Shown in pieces: positions 9,841-19,744 of a DNA stretch of 42,385 nucleotides; position 1 is the stretch's first letter, and every line of letters starts with the position of its first letter. The DNA is from a virus. The stretch is from positions 1 to 42,385 of IMG/VR virus record IMGVR_UViG_3300013115_000607. The stretch is one strand, 5' to 3'. Below the pieces are notes generated by a model. It was not told the origin of the DNA. It did no database searches and was given only the letters and a program-made list of their open reading frames with translations. The position numbers and the translations under genes were made by a program.

Positions 9841-12800
9841 CGCCTGAGGAATATCTTAGGCATATACAGGGTGGTTCCCAGGGTGGAGATATCTTCTCCC
9901 TGGCGGCGGGTCCCCGTCAGAAGAAGCCTGCGCCATCGAGGAGGAGAAAGGTTTTTCTCCCAGATGGAAGTCATGTTACAGCCGGTGAGGACCTGACGGA
10001 CGATGAAGCCCTGGCGAAGGCGAGGAAGAAATTCCCCGAGGCATTCGCTGTGGCTGAGGTTGATTCCAGTCCCCTGGACGCCTTTTCCCAGACGTTCCAG
10101 AGGACCGTAGAGGGGACTATTCCCGGGGTGCAGGCCATGGGGGCTGCGATCTCAGGAGATGAGGAAGCCTATGATAGATACCAAGCCGAGGTAGCCGAGG
10201 CCAGCAGGCGTTCCCAGGCTAAAGCGCCTGGACTTCTGCGCACTGAGGACATTACAAAGGCCTACGAGGAAGAGGGGTTACTCTCCGCCGTGGGTACCGG
10301 CCTTGAGTTTGGTGCTGAGCAAATAGGTTCCAGCATGGGCCGCATGGCCCCTTCTGCCCTAGTGGGTGGCACTGCGGGTGCTGTGGCTGGTGCCGGTCTG
10401 GGTATGTTGGGTGGCCCACTCGCCCCACTGACCTCCCCGCTGGGGGCGAAGATCGGCGGCTTTGCGGGTATGACGTTGGCCAGCATGGCTGCGTATATGT
10501 CCGAGGATCTTGAGCGCTCCTACGAAGAGGGCCTCGTTGATACCAAGGATGTAAATATAGGACGAACAATAGTTGCATCGGGCGGTCAGGCCGCCCTGGA
10601 TAGTCTTGGTTTTATCATTGCCGCACCGCTGAGTGCCGTCAAGGAGCCCGTTAAAAAGGCGGGCTTTGCTGCGTTAGGCAACCTGATAGACAAGATAGAC
10701 GATATGGCCCCCGTGAAGCGCTTCCTTGCCACACTGGCAGAGGAGGAGGTGGCTGAGATCGGACAGCAGGCCCTTGAGAGGTGGCAGGCTGGCCTTGAGG
10801 TTAGCCCCGCTAATCAGGAAGCAGCCCAGGAATATGCAGAGATAGCCTTCGCGACCCTGTTCCCCGCTGCTGGCTTTGCCGGGGTTGGTGCAGCGAGTGC
10901 CAAGTATTCCCAGCACCAGAAGCTCCTTGAGGAGCGTAAGAAGTCAGAGATCGCAAGAGAACTCCCCAAGATCATGGAGGCAATAGAAAAAGACGAGGCC
11001 CGGAGGGCGGCTGAGTTAATCGAGTCGGATGCTGCTGACAAAGACGCGCAGCCCAGGACCAGCGCCTTCTGGAGAAGTAGGGCTGCTGAGCTTACGGGTG
11101 GATTGAGGGAGCAGTTCCTCAGGATAACCGGTGGTGCGCAGGCGGTTACTCCAAAGGATATCCATCGGATAGCGGAAGACAGAAATATTTTATGGGATGA
11201 TGACCCCGCTTTCCTAGCCTTCACGAAGCGGATGACGGGATCATTTCTCTTGGATAGCCTAGATCAGCCAAGGCTGAGGGCTATGTATGACCGCATATCT
11301 GCAATGCCCAGGCAGGAGCAGCCGTCTATCCTTCAGTATGCAAGTGCCGAGGAGGCGATATCCCTAGCCGAGAGGTTTGGAAGCAGGAAGAATAAGACTG
11401 TTTCACTAGCAACTATCAAGTCGGCGCTCGGGCTGAATGATCCTAAAATTAAAGCAGAGACATCCGAGATCATGGCTCAGGGCGTCCTCGACAAGATGGT
11501 TTCGATGAGGCTTGTTGAGCGTTCCGAAAAGGGTGACAAGTATTCCCTTGTTAAGAAGACCCTCCCGCCGCAGGTGGGCGAAGACACTTACAGTTCTATC
11601 ATTGACGATACGGTTGATGCTGGCGAGTTCCCGTCCCAGAGGAAATTGGCAAAGAAGTACGGGATAAAGAATAGCAAGGTATACAAGAGCATACGCGATG
11701 CTGCTGCTCGTAGGCTAGACATTGTTGAGAGGGATGGTCGCTTTGTTCCCTTCTCCCTAGACGAGAGCCTGAACAAGAACAGGTTCCAGTTGAAGGTGAA
11801 CGGTGAGCTAAGGCCTCAGTTCTACTCAAGTCGGGAGGAGGCAGAGGCTGCTCGCGATGAGATCCACAGCATGGAGGGCGGCAAGACTCCAGAGCAGGCA
11901 GACAATGATCAACTCCTCCTTGCCAAGCTGGGTTCAAGCCGCTTCCTTGAAAACGAAGTGCCCTCACAAGTGGCGGAAGTTGTTGAGGTTGCTGGGCTTG
12001 AATCCCCAGAGGCTGTCAGCAGCTATAACTATAATGTGTCACACAAGGAGAGGTCGGATAAGTCCCGCTCCTGGGTTGTCAGGGATAAGCTCGGTTCCGT
12101 TGTAAAAATATTTCAGTCCAGGAAGAAGGCTCTGGACTACAAGAAAAACGCAGACCAAAACACATACGCCTACGATGTCACCAAGGACGGGACTAGGCTT
12201 GGTCGGTTTAGTACTAAGGAAGAGGCCGATGCGTTCCTGGTGGCTCAGGAAAAGACTATAAGGGACCGGAAGAGGAAGTCTGTCCTGGAGGCTCTGAGTG
12301 TCGGTGTCTTTAGCCAGGGACTTGTCGAGCGTCAGGCGGATTCCCAATCCTCCGCCTTCGCAAAATCCTACATGAAGGATGTGAAGGTATCTTCCGTTGG
12401 GGTTGGTTCAGGCCTTAGCTTCAGGCGGGAGGTTGGATTCAAGGTATCCGAAACCTCCCTGGATAGAGATGGCACCACCTCCAAGGAAAGAGTTCTTGAG
12501 TTCATTGATTACTCCCGTGAACAGGAAGCCTTGCAGAAACGCCTGGATAGGGGTGAGATAACCCAGGCTAGGTTTGACAAGGAAGAGGCCCGTCTAATTG
12601 AGAGGGCAGAGAAGGCTGCGAATAGTGTCAAGGACAAGACGCAGCACGCAAGGGTTGGCCGCGAGTCCGTCAGGGGGAGGCTTGGTGTAAGGGCTAGGCC
12701 CGACCAGGAAACCACCGAGGAGGGGAGAAGGCTTCTCTCCGAGGCTGAGATTGCTAGGGGTGCAGTCCCTGATCCGGAACTCAGGGAGATACCCGTAACT

Positions 12801-15800
12801 ACCCTGGAGCCGGGTCGCAACATGCCCGAGGCACCTGATGGTGCAAGTGAAAGACTTGAGAAGATAGTAACCTCCCTGCGTAATTACCTAAAGGGAACTG
12901 GGCTTGATGATGTGCAGGTTAAGATATCTGAGAGCCTGGAGACCAAGGGTGCGAGTGCTACGTTTGACGATACGCGCAATCTGATAACCCTTGCCTACGA
13001 CCCGTCGCTGCAGGGTATCGAGAGTGCGGAGGAAATTGTAAAAAGGCTCATACCTCTCGTCAACCATGAGACAATTCATGTCTTCAGGAAGCTGAATGTA
13101 ATCAAGGCTATTGAGTGGAAGTCTCTTACTAAGTATGTCTCCAAGAAGAAGATTTCAGACAAGCGCCTTGAGCAGATCAACGACAGGCTGATCAACAGAG
13201 GGAAGGGCCCGCTTAAGAAGGGTTCCACTTATCTGGATTATGCCTACACAGTTTATTCTGATATGGGTAACAGGATTGACCAGATCAATTCACTCAAGGA
13301 GAGCCTTGAGGCTGGTGAGATAACCCAGGAGCAGTACGAGCAGGGCATAGCAAGGGAGGACTCTCTCAAATTCATCAAGGATGATTATGTAGAGGAGGCT
13401 GTCGCCCAGCTATACCAGGACTATTCTTCGGGTGCGGCGAATATCGCCGGTCAGCCCAAGGGTCTCTTGCTCAGGTCTGCCAATGTCATCAAGAGTATCG
13501 GCAGGGCTCTGATCGGTCAGGGATACAAGAGTGCAGAGGATGTATTCGCCAACCTCTATGGCGACCAGATGGCATCGAGGATCCAAGGGGGTAGGGCCCT
13601 TGATCTTTGGTGGTCACGGAGACCCGGTGAGGTGGCTGATGCCGCCAGGAGCCTGGGTGAGGGAAGAGAGGCCCTGACTGAGGCGCAGGACGTTCGCAGG
13701 CGTGAGCTTGAGTACGAACTGGCGCGTACTGGTAAGAGTAAAACTCAGGCAGAGTTGGATGAAGAGGTAGATACACAACTCGCCAGGGAGTTCGGTGGCA
13801 TTGCTGGTACAGTGGGCAGTGAGGCTGGCCTGGATATCGCCCTAGAGGCTGCCGCCAAGCGTGCTGAAGCTGAAGCTGACGAGAGGAAGGAGGAGCGCAA
13901 GAGGGAAAGAAGCGGAAGAGAGCGGGCTTCGCTATCGGATAACTTCTCTAACGACGCATTGCGCAGCACTGAGGCCGATAAGCCAAGATCTCGCTCCACT
14001 ATCATTCACATTTCTCCACAGGCCTTTTTGGATATCTCCAACGATGGGCGAATTGAGGAAAAGTATGAGAGTGCCAGGAGCAGGGTGAGGCGTCGGGTTA
14101 AGTTTAGCTCTGTTCCCTATATTGGCTTTGTGAATGATGGTGACGGAACTGCGACGGTTGTGGGTCATGAGGGCCGACATAGAGCCATGGCGTTGCTGGA
14201 GGAGGGGGTGGAGTCTATCCCCGTAGAATTTAGATCTTTGGAGGATAATAATATTGGCCCAGCCATTAGATGGGATGTGCAGAATGATCCCGATAATATG
14301 GTGCCCGGAGCTTGGCCAAGGGTTCTAGTTGGTCAGGACGGTAGAAATTCGATCCCCTTTCCGGTCGAAGACCTGAGGTCTGCCCCCGCTTCCAGGGTGA
14401 GTGGGAGGAGTGGTTGGAGGAGGGAGAAGAGCGGAAGGGAGCGGGCTTCGCTGATCTCGGATGAAGATGCGGAGGCTGCGGCTGAGACGCAGCGGGGTGA
14501 ACCCGAAATTGTCATGGACCAAATAACGGCGGGGCGTAACTCTGCCGGGTTCATCTCAAAGCTGAAGGATTTCCTCATGGAGATCGGAGATATGCCAAAC
14601 AGGGCGCAACGGCATACCGGTCACCAGATGGAAGACCTCAGAGATAAGCTCGATAAGGTTTTGACCGTAGGCAGTGGCCGCAGGCTACGGAAGCTTTTTG
14701 AAGAGTCCAGATGGATGCAGGCCGAGGAAGATATTCTATACGGATTAGAGCCTGAGCTTGTGCGGCTGGATGATTCTTACTGGGATCCTGAGCTTGAAGG
14801 CGGCTATCGCAAGGGAGGCCACAGGAATTTTTGGAAAGATGAGGGCTTTGAGAACAGGACTGCACTATATGATCATTTCCGGAACAAGCATCCAAACCTT
14901 CAGGAATTGGTTGACGGGGAGGTTGAGAGGCAGAGGGCTTCCGAGGTAGAGCCCTTGGCGCGCTATGTAGCAGCCCATGAGGAGCATACCGTTGCGCTGA
15001 CGGAGATGAGCGAGCTAGGGAAGGGGATGGCAATCGACCTTGGTAATGGTGATTATGATGCTCTTTACGAGAAGGCGCGGGATCTGGATGTTTTGGTTTC
15101 TGAGTACGAAAGTCTAGAGGCGGAAGGAAGGAAGGACGAGGCCGAGGCGCTGAGGCTAAGGCCTGCCCCGGAGTCCCCCGTGCGCCCGCCGACTGGGACC
15201 AGGAGATTCCCGCCCGGTGGGTCTCCTGAACTACAGGATTCCCGGAATTGGCCCACTCCCGCTGAGATACAGGTACTGTCAGGGCAACCATTCAGCGGAA
15301 CTGTCGAGAATACTTCGTTCGAGGTGGTGCGCCCACTGAATGCCCCCAAGGCGGATAGTAGTCTCGGCAACGCCTCCTGGTTCAAGGTTAACTATGATGG
15401 AAATGGCAATTCGTCAGAGTCCGGTATGCCCCTTGTTGTCCTCTCCGGCCACCACGAACCCGCGCAGGTTGCCCCGGACGGCTCGGAGATAAAAGAGCGT
15501 GGCTTTGGTGCTGCCCATATAGAGAGCCACAACCAAGAGATAGAGGATCTTACTTCCTACAACAACTGGCAGGAGCTTGTCACTGCATTTTCCCGGGCGA
15601 TGAGGGATTTCCCTGCCAAGGTTAAGACAGGTGAGATCACCCCCTATGCTGAGCCAGGTAGCGTTTCATATATTTGGAACGATCCAAGCTCGGAGGCAGA
15701 CAACATCCTCATACACACAGTCAGCGCAAACAAGGAGGGGTTGGGGGATGTTTCCTACCTTGTGTCTGCTTATCCTACGGATACTTTCTCCGTTGTTGGG

Positions 15801-18746
15801 GGCAGTAGGAGGAATAAAACTGGTCATCTACATGGCCCGGACGCCAGCGTTGAATCCGTTAAGACCTTCTTGAACCCGGGCAATGCACGCAAGTTCGGTG
15901 ATTCAGATCGCCGCAGGCACGCAGTCGATTCCTATGAGGGACGGCCTCCGAAGGTGAGGGAGGCTATGGAACAGGTCCTCGGTCGGTCTCGCACGAAGAA
16001 CATGAGAACCCTGTGGGGATCCCTTGGTGAGGCGCTGAGGTCTACCGATAAGTCCATGATTGATAAGTGGACTGCGATGACCATGAACAGATTCAAGAGG
16101 ATTGAGCGTTACGGGGAGTGGGCAAGGGAGAAGGCTTCCAAGCTGGGACTAGAGGGATTGCACGACCTTGCGGATGTGTCAGCCCACTCAATGGCGCTTA
16201 TGTCTGACAAGGCCCAGTCACTGCTTGCTTCATCCATGAGGGACGGGATACTCACCTACCGACATGGAGTCCCCATGGTCGAAACCCTTAAGCTCGTTAC
16301 GGAAGCCAGGGCTAAGGTCATCGACCCCACCACGGGCGATCTTGTCGATGGCGATCTGATCTCCATACCGGATCTCTACAGTGAAGGCCAAACGGGTGGC
16401 ATGTTCCCGATGCTTGAAGCTCTGGCGACCCCATCGAAGAATCTTATACCCGAACTAATGCTGTACATGAGAGCGCTTCGTGGGTACAGACTCGACAGGG
16501 AGGGTAGGTCTTCTGGCCTTAGTAAGGAATCTATCGAGGCTGGATTCCAGGTGGCCAAGGATAATCCTGAGATAGTAGTTGTTGCGCAGAACCTGCAGAA
16601 TTGGAATGAGGGGATCATACAGCTACAAGTTGATGCTGGCCTCATTACTAAGGAGATGGGGGATGTGTACAGGAAATACTCTGACTACATTCCTTTCTAT
16701 CTCAACCTTGAGGACACAACGACAGATGCTATCGAAGATGTGATGCTCAAGGAGTTGGGCAGGCGTGACGAAATGTTCCTAGCTGGAGGTATCGCAAATC
16801 AAAATCCCTCTAGGAAATTCAAGGGCATCCGAGAAGGTGCTGAGTTTGAGAATCCCATTGAGTCTATTACTAAGAATGCTAAGGCGGCCATCCATTCAAG
16901 CCTGCAGAATATTGCTTCTCAGCGTGCGATCAGGGATATGCTTATGTTGGGGCTTGGGAGAGAAGTCAGGTCTTCAGACAGGTCCAAGCTGGGATTTTCC
17001 GACAGGGGCCGGATGGTTACAGTCAGACACAGGGGTGAGCCTAGGCATTTCCTGCTAGATGATCCGCTGTTCCATGAGGCTATGGTCGGAGCGTTCGACG
17101 GTATCAGTCCATGGATGGAGCATCTGGGTATGCCAGCCAGGGTACTCCGTGGCCTCGTTACACGATCACCCGAGTATCTCATCGCTAACATGCTGAGAGA
17201 CTCGATGCACGTATATATATTGAACGGTGGTGAATCGACTCCAATTATAGATGCCAGTAAGACGATGACAAAGAACCTTACGAAGATGCCAAAGGGTGAA
17301 GCAAACGAAACGTATACCCTTCTTCAGAGGCTCGGTGTTGTTAGTGGTGTTGAGCAGGCAGAGCTTACCCCGGAAAGGTTGGCGAACAGATTCGCCAGGA
17401 AGACTGGAGAGGGGAGTGGGGTAGGTCGTCTCTTGACCAAGCTCTGGGATGTTACCGGAGAGATGAGTTCCAGGTCTGAGTCTGCAACCAGGGAAAATGT
17501 TTACGAGACCACGTACCAGCACGCTCTCAAGAAATACAGCGACATGGGATTTAACTATGTCGATAGCAACGGTATCAATGTGGCCGAGAGAAAGGCCATG
17601 GGTGAGGCGGCGAACCAAGCGATTGAGGTTCTTAACTTCAGTCGAAGGGGTAACAATGGTTTCGTCAAGTTTGTTACAGCTACTGTACCCTTCTTGAATT
17701 CTAGATTGCAGGGCCTGGGCGTTATGGCGAGATCGCTTCGGGGCAACAGCATTACGGGCAGGCTGAACCCGGATGCAACCAAGAGGGTTATGATCAATAG
17801 GGCGATGACCGTATCAACTATATCCGCCCTGTATGCGATCATGTCTGAGATGGACGAAGACTGGGACAACATACCCAGCGAGATACGTGAAAACAACTGG
17901 CTGATCCCCATTACATTTGAAGACAAGAGATGGCTGTCTATCCCGATCCCGTTTGAGGCCGGTGTTGCGTGGAAAGCTATTCCTGAGATGATTACAAGAT
18001 TGATAATGGGGCAGCTTTCGGACGGCAGGAGCGGGACCAGTTCCAAGGAATTTTTCGAGTCCTTCCGGCATCACATAGGTTCCACCCTTAACTTCAACCC
18101 CCTACCGCAGGCGCTCCGGCCACTGTATGAGTGGCTTGCAAATCAAAATATATTCACTGGCAATCCAATCGTTCCACACTGGCAAGAGAACATGAAAGCC
18201 AGTGAACAGTTTGGTGACTCGACCACTGCTCAGGCCATCCTTGCTGGCAAGATGACTGGCTTGAGCCCCAAGAAGATAGATAACACGATGAAGACTATCT
18301 TTGGTGGTGTCGGGATATGGGGTATCCAGATGGTAGATTTCATGTTGAGGCAGGGTATCCCCGACATGCCAACGCGCCCAGCGCCTAGGCTTACAGACCT
18401 TCCGATCATTCGGAGGTTTGTGAAGGATGCCTATGGCCCCGGCCTGAAGAATGACTTCTATGATATTAGGAGTTCTGTCAGGGGTGTTGTCCAGGCAATC
18501 AATCAGGCCAAGGGTGATGACCCGGAGAGGGCAGCCGAGTTAATCATGGACAATCGCGAGCTTCTGTCTGCGAGGAAGGCTGTTGGTGTTATCGATAAGA
18601 GGCTGTCCAAGATAAGGAAGGCTAGATCTCAGGCGTTCCGCAACAACACCCTGACCAGGGAGATGGATGACAAGCTGGATGAGATGGAAAAGGAAGCACT
18701 CAAGATGGTGCCCACGCTGAAGAGGATGATCGCTGGATGGGAGTGA
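9837..18746 (+). CDS. Giant polyvalent internal virion protein with metallopeptidase-like, ParB-like, PBECR-like and LPD38-like regions (2969 aa)
   Basis: The TTG start overlaps the previous stop. Visible parts in order: a short domain near residues 35-65 (FLPDGSHVTAGEDLTDDEALAKA); a Gly/Ala-rich hydrophobic stretch at 155-220 that could insert in a membrane; two winged-helix-like stretches near 530-640; a gluzincin-like zinc site HETIH (1077-1081) with candidate third ligand in DDYVEEAV near 1187; a ParB-like segment with GHEGRHRA near 1445 between duplicated linkers; GFGAAHIESH near 1889-1898, resembling PBECR-type nuclease domains of polyvalent proteins; and from about 2040 a long C-terminal region with NFSRRGN, PFLNSRLQG and NFNPLPQALRP, resembling LPD38. 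Such proteins are thought to enter the host with the DNA and act on host targets. Domain boundaries are approximate; activities are inferred from motifs. Confidence 0.75.
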   Translation: MTPEEYLRHIQGGSQGGDIFSLAAGPRQKKPAPSRRRKVFLPDGSHVTAGEDLTDDEALAKARKKFPEAFAVAEVDSSPLDAFSQTFQRTVEGTIPGVQAMGAAISGDEEAYDRYQAEVAEASRRSQAKAPGLLRTEDITKAYEEEGLLSAVGTGLEFGAEQIGSSMGRMAPSALVGGTAGAVAGAGLGMLGGPLAPLTSPLGAKIGGFAGMTLASMAAYMSEDLERSYEEGLVDTKDVNIGRTIVASGGQAALDSLGFIIAAPLSAVKEPVKKAGFAALGNLIDKIDDMAPVKRFLATLAEEEVAEIGQQALERWQAGLEVSPANQEAAQEYAEIAFATLFPAAGFAGVGAASAKYSQHQKLLEERKKSEIARELPKIMEAIEKDEARRAAELIESDAADKDAQPRTSAFWRSRAAELTGGLREQFLRITGGAQAVTPKDIHRIAEDRNILWDDDPAFLAFTKRMTGSFLLDSLDQPRLRAMYDRISAMPRQEQPSILQYASAEEAISLAERFGSRKNKTVSLATIKSALGLNDPKIKAETSEIMAQGVLDKMVSMRLVERSEKGDKYSLVKKTLPPQVGEDTYSSIIDDTVDAGEFPSQRKLAKKYGIKNSKVYKSIRDAAARRLDIVERDGRFVPFSLDESLNKNRFQLKVNGELRPQFYSSREEAEAARDEIHSMEGGKTPEQADNDQLLLAKLGSSRFLENEVPSQVAEVVEVAGLESPEAVSSYNYNVSHKERSDKSRSWVVRDKLGSVVKIFQSRKKALDYKKNADQNTYAYDVTKDGTRLGRFSTKEEADAFLVAQEKTIRDRKRKSVLEALSVGVFSQGLVERQADSQSSAFAKSYMKDVKVSSVGVGSGLSFRREVGFKVSETSLDRDGTTSKERVLEFIDYSREQEALQKRLDRGEITQARFDKEEARLIERAEKAANSVKDKTQHARVGRESVRGRLGVRARPDQETTEEGRRLLSEAEIARGAVPDPELREIPVTTLEPGRNMPEAPDGASERLEKIVTSLRNYLKGTGLDDVQVKISESLETKGASATFDDTRNLITLAYDPSLQGIESAEEIVKRLIPLVNHETIHVFRKLNVIKAIEWKSLTKYVSKKKISDKRLEQINDRLINRGKGPLKKGSTYLDYAYTVYSDMGNRIDQINSLKESLEAGEITQEQYEQGIAREDSLKFIKDDYVEEAVAQLYQDYSSGAANIAGQPKGLLLRSANVIKSIGRALIGQGYKSAEDVFANLYGDQMASRIQGGRALDLWWSRRPGEVADAARSLGEGREALTEAQDVRRRELEYELARTGKSKTQAELDEEVDTQLAREFGGIAGTVGSEAGLDIALEAAAKRAEAEADERKEERKRERSGRERASLSDNFSNDALRSTEADKPRSRSTIIHISPQAFLDISNDGRIEEKYESARSRVRRRVKFSSVPYIGFVNDGDGTATVVGHEGRHRAMALLEEGVESIPVEFRSLEDNNIGPAIRWDVQNDPDNMVPGAWPRVLVGQDGRNSIPFPVEDLRSAPASRVSGRSGWRREKSGRERASLISDEDAEAAAETQRGEPEIVMDQITAGRNSAGFISKLKDFLMEIGDMPNRAQRHTGHQMEDLRDKLDKVLTVGSGRRLRKLFEESRWMQAEEDILYGLEPELVRLDDSYWDPELEGGYRKGGHRNFWKDEGFENRTALYDHFRNKHPNLQELVDGEVERQRASEVEPLARYVAAHEEHTVALTEMSELGKGMAIDLGNGDYDALYEKARDLDVLVSEYESLEAEGRKDEAEALRLRPAPESPVRPPTGTRRFPPGGSPELQDSRNWPTPAEIQVLSGQPFSGTVENTSFEVVRPLNAPKADSSLGNASWFKVNYDGNGNSSESGMPLVVLSGHHEPAQVAPDGSEIKERGFGAAHIESHNQEIEDLTSYNNWQELVTAFSRAMRDFPAKVKTGEITPYAEPGSVSYIWNDPSSEADNILIHTVSANKEGLGDVSYLVSAYPTDTFSVVGGSRRNKTGHLHGPDASVESVKTFLNPGNARKFGDSDRRRHAVDSYEGRPPKVREAMEQVLGRSRTKNMRTLWGSLGEALRSTDKSMIDKWTAMTMNRFKRIERYGEWAREKASKLGLEGLHDLADVSAHSMALMSDKAQSLLASSMRDGILTYRHGVPMVETLKLVTEARAKVIDPTTGDLVDGDLISIPDLYSEGQTGGMFPMLEALATPSKNLIPELMLYMRALRGYRLDREGRSSGLSKESIEAGFQVAKDNPEIVVVAQNLQNWNEGIIQLQVDAGLITKEMGDVYRKYSDYIPFYLNLEDTTTDAIEDVMLKELGRRDEMFLAGGIANQNPSRKFKGIREGAEFENPIESITKNAKAAIHSSLQNIASQRAIRDMLMLGLGREVRSSDRSKLGFSDRGRMVTVRHRGEPRHFLLDDPLFHEAMVGAFDGISPWMEHLGMPARVLRGLVTRSPEYLIANMLRDSMHVYILNGGESTPIIDASKTMTKNLTKMPKGEANETYTLLQRLGVVSGVEQAELTPERLANRFARKTGEGSGVGRLLTKLWDVTGEMSSRSESATRENVYETTYQHALKKYSDMGFNYVDSNGINVAERKAMGEAANQAIEVLNFSRRGNNGFVKFVTATVPFLNSRLQGLGVMARSLRGNSITGRLNPDATKRVMINRAMTVSTISALYAIMSEMDEDWDNIPSEIRENNWLIPITFEDKRWLSIPIPFEAGVAWKAIPEMITRLIMGQLSDGRSGTSSKEFFESFRHHIGSTLNFNPLPQALRPLYEWLANQNIFTGNPIVPHWQENMKASEQFGDSTTAQAILAGKMTGLSPKKIDNTMKTIFGGVGIWGIQMVDFMLRQGIPDMPTRPAPRLTDLPIIRRFVKDAYGPGLKNDFYDIRSSVRGVVQAINQAKGDDPERAAELIMDNRELLSARKAVGVIDKRLSKIRKARSQAFRNNTLTREMDDKLDEMEKEALKMVPTLKRMIAGWE
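13901..14452 (+). repeat. Duplicated linker flanking the ParB-like module
   Basis: Two near-identical stretches about 519 bp apart (13901-13933 and 14420-14452) both encode an Arg/Glu-rich run followed by SGRERASL. The core 23 bases differ at one position. They enclose the ParB-like segment of the giant gene, and the offset is a multiple of three. Confidence 0.75.
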
Positions 18747-19189
18747 GGCTCTCTGAGCACTTTACCCTAAGTGAATTAACCAAGAGTTCTACAGCACTCC
18801 GCAGGGGGATTCCGAATGAGCCCGGAATTGTGGAGGTGGGAAACTTGAAGGAACTATGTAGTGCTATACTAGAGCCTGTTCGTGCAGCCTTCGGTGTGCC
18901 GTTCAGTCCCTCGTCTGGGTACAGATCTCTTATACTCAATAACGAAATTGGATCGAGCCCGGAGAGTCAGCACATAAGAGGTGAGGCTGCGGATATAGAG
19001 ATACCCGGGGTGCCCAACTTTGAGTTGGCGTCATGGATATCCGATAACTTAGAATTTGATCAGCTTGTTCTGGAACATTACAGTAGTGATGATCCATCGT
19101 CTGGCTGGGTTCATGTTTCTTATGTAGGCAAAAATAGGGGTGAGGTTCTCAGGTTCAATGGTGAAACCTGGGGCCTTGGCCTAACTTAA
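18737..19189 (+). CDS. Peptidase M15-type endolysin
   Basis: A 150-residue protein with the zinc-peptidase pattern S-x-H-x2-G-x-A-x-D (SQHIRGEAAD, residues about 75-84) and a downstream W-V-H-V-S that supplies the third ligand. The N-terminus (LSEHFTLSELTKSSTA) and SGYRS segment match the M15A/M15_3 family, which cleaves peptide crosslinks of peptidoglycan. There is no signal peptide, so it needs a holin or similar to reach its substrate, and a small membrane protein gene follows 15 nt later. The ATG start lies inside the end of the giant gene (10-nt overlap). A GTG at 18743 overlapping that stop codon is an alternative start. Confidence 0.85.
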   Translation: MGVRLSEHFTLSELTKSSTALRRGIPNEPGIVEVGNLKELCSAILEPVRAAFGVPFSPSSGYRSLILNNEIGSSPESQHIRGEAADIEIPGVPNFELASWISDNLEFDQLVLEHYSSDDPSSGWVHVSYVGKNRGEVLRFNGETWGLGLT

Positions 19190-19204
19190 CAACAGAGGTG
19201 TGTC

Positions 19205-19396
19205 ATGGATTTTATTTCGGTAGTTCAATCATTGAATTGGGAGTCGATTGTGGGGATTGCCCTTCAGGCTGTAGGATTATTTTCGCTGATCGCAACCCAG
19301 ACGAGCAACGCAGCGGACAATGTGATCGCTGATTTTCTACTCAGGGTTGTTAATTTCCTGGGTGGTAACTTTGGTAAGGCTAAAAATATCCAGTGA
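19205..19396 (+). CDS. Small membrane protein, holin candidate
   Basis: A 63-residue protein with one hydrophobic helix (about residues 14-31, SIVGIALQAVGLFSLIAT), a polar middle and a second weakly hydrophobic helix (VIADFLLRVVNFLGGNFG), ending in a basic tail. It lies between the endolysin and the spanin pair, the usual holin position, and has an AGAGG ribosome site before its ATG. The single clear membrane segment would make it a small class III-like holin. The assignment depends on context, and it may instead be a conserved small membrane protein of unknown role. Confidence 0.55.
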   Translation: MDFISVVQSLNWESIVGIALQAVGLFSLIATQTSNAADNVIADFLLRVVNFLGGNFGKAKNIQ

Positions 19397-19617
19397 GCTA
19401 CTTGTCTGTCGCTCTCTTTGGCGTGTTCGCTCTCGTCGTGGTCCTGGCATTTGTGTCTAAGATCTCGGAATCAAAGGGGGGTGCGGATGCTGCGCTTTCA
19501 AGTGCCGCTGATATGTACAAAGGGGTTCGTGAATATGTCAAGAGGACTCGCCGTCCTATCCTTAGCGGTCATGATCTCGTCCGCAGGCTGCGCTCATGGT
19601 CCTCCGAAAGAGATTGA
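19393..19617 (+). CDS. Putative i-spanin (Rz-like)
   Basis: A 74-residue protein that starts at a GTG overlapping the previous TGA by 4 nt. An N-terminal membrane segment (LSVALFGVFALVVVLAFV) is followed by a charged, helix-prone periplasmic-type domain rich in Lys and Arg. The gene for an outer-membrane lipoprotein begins within it in another frame and extends beyond its stop, the classic Rz/Rz1 overlap. It is shorter than lambda Rz, so the call relies mainly on this nested partner and on the lysis-cassette position. The expected role is to join with the o-spanin to fuse the inner and outer membranes at lysis. Confidence 0.6.
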   Translation: MSYLSVALFGVFALVVVLAFVSKISESKGGADAALSSAADMYKGVREYVKRTRRPILSGHDLVRRLRSWSSERD

Positions 19618-19744
19618 GTGCCCAGCGCCATCGGTTAGTGTATCTGCTGAGCTTGAGGAGATGTATCTCAGGGGGGATTGGTTTCGTTATAGTGGCCTGA
19701 TCTCATGGATAGGTGAGATGGAGAGGCATTGCAGTGCCCTATGA
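19535..19744 (+). CDS. Putative o-spanin lipoprotein (Rz1-like)
   Basis: The 69-residue protein from the ATG at 19535 begins MSRGLAVLSLAVMISSAGC. This is a short basic start, a hydrophobic core and the lipobox S-S-A-G-C, with Cys19 as the lipidated residue. The mature part contains several prolines (HGPPKEIECPAPS), as in known o-spanins. The same frame is open further upstream, but only this start gives a proper lipoprotein signal. The first 83 nt overlap the 3' part of the i-spanin gene in a different frame. It should be anchored in the outer membrane, which implies a Gram-negative host. Confidence 0.75.
   Translation: MSRGLAVLSLAVMISSAGCAHGPPKEIECPAPSVSVSAELEEMYLRGDWFRYSGLISWIGEMERHCSAL

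Noticed and set aside
14638-15291. A 217-codon open frame on the - strand
   Set aside because: It is antisense to the giant polyvalent gene, with no motif and no start signal.
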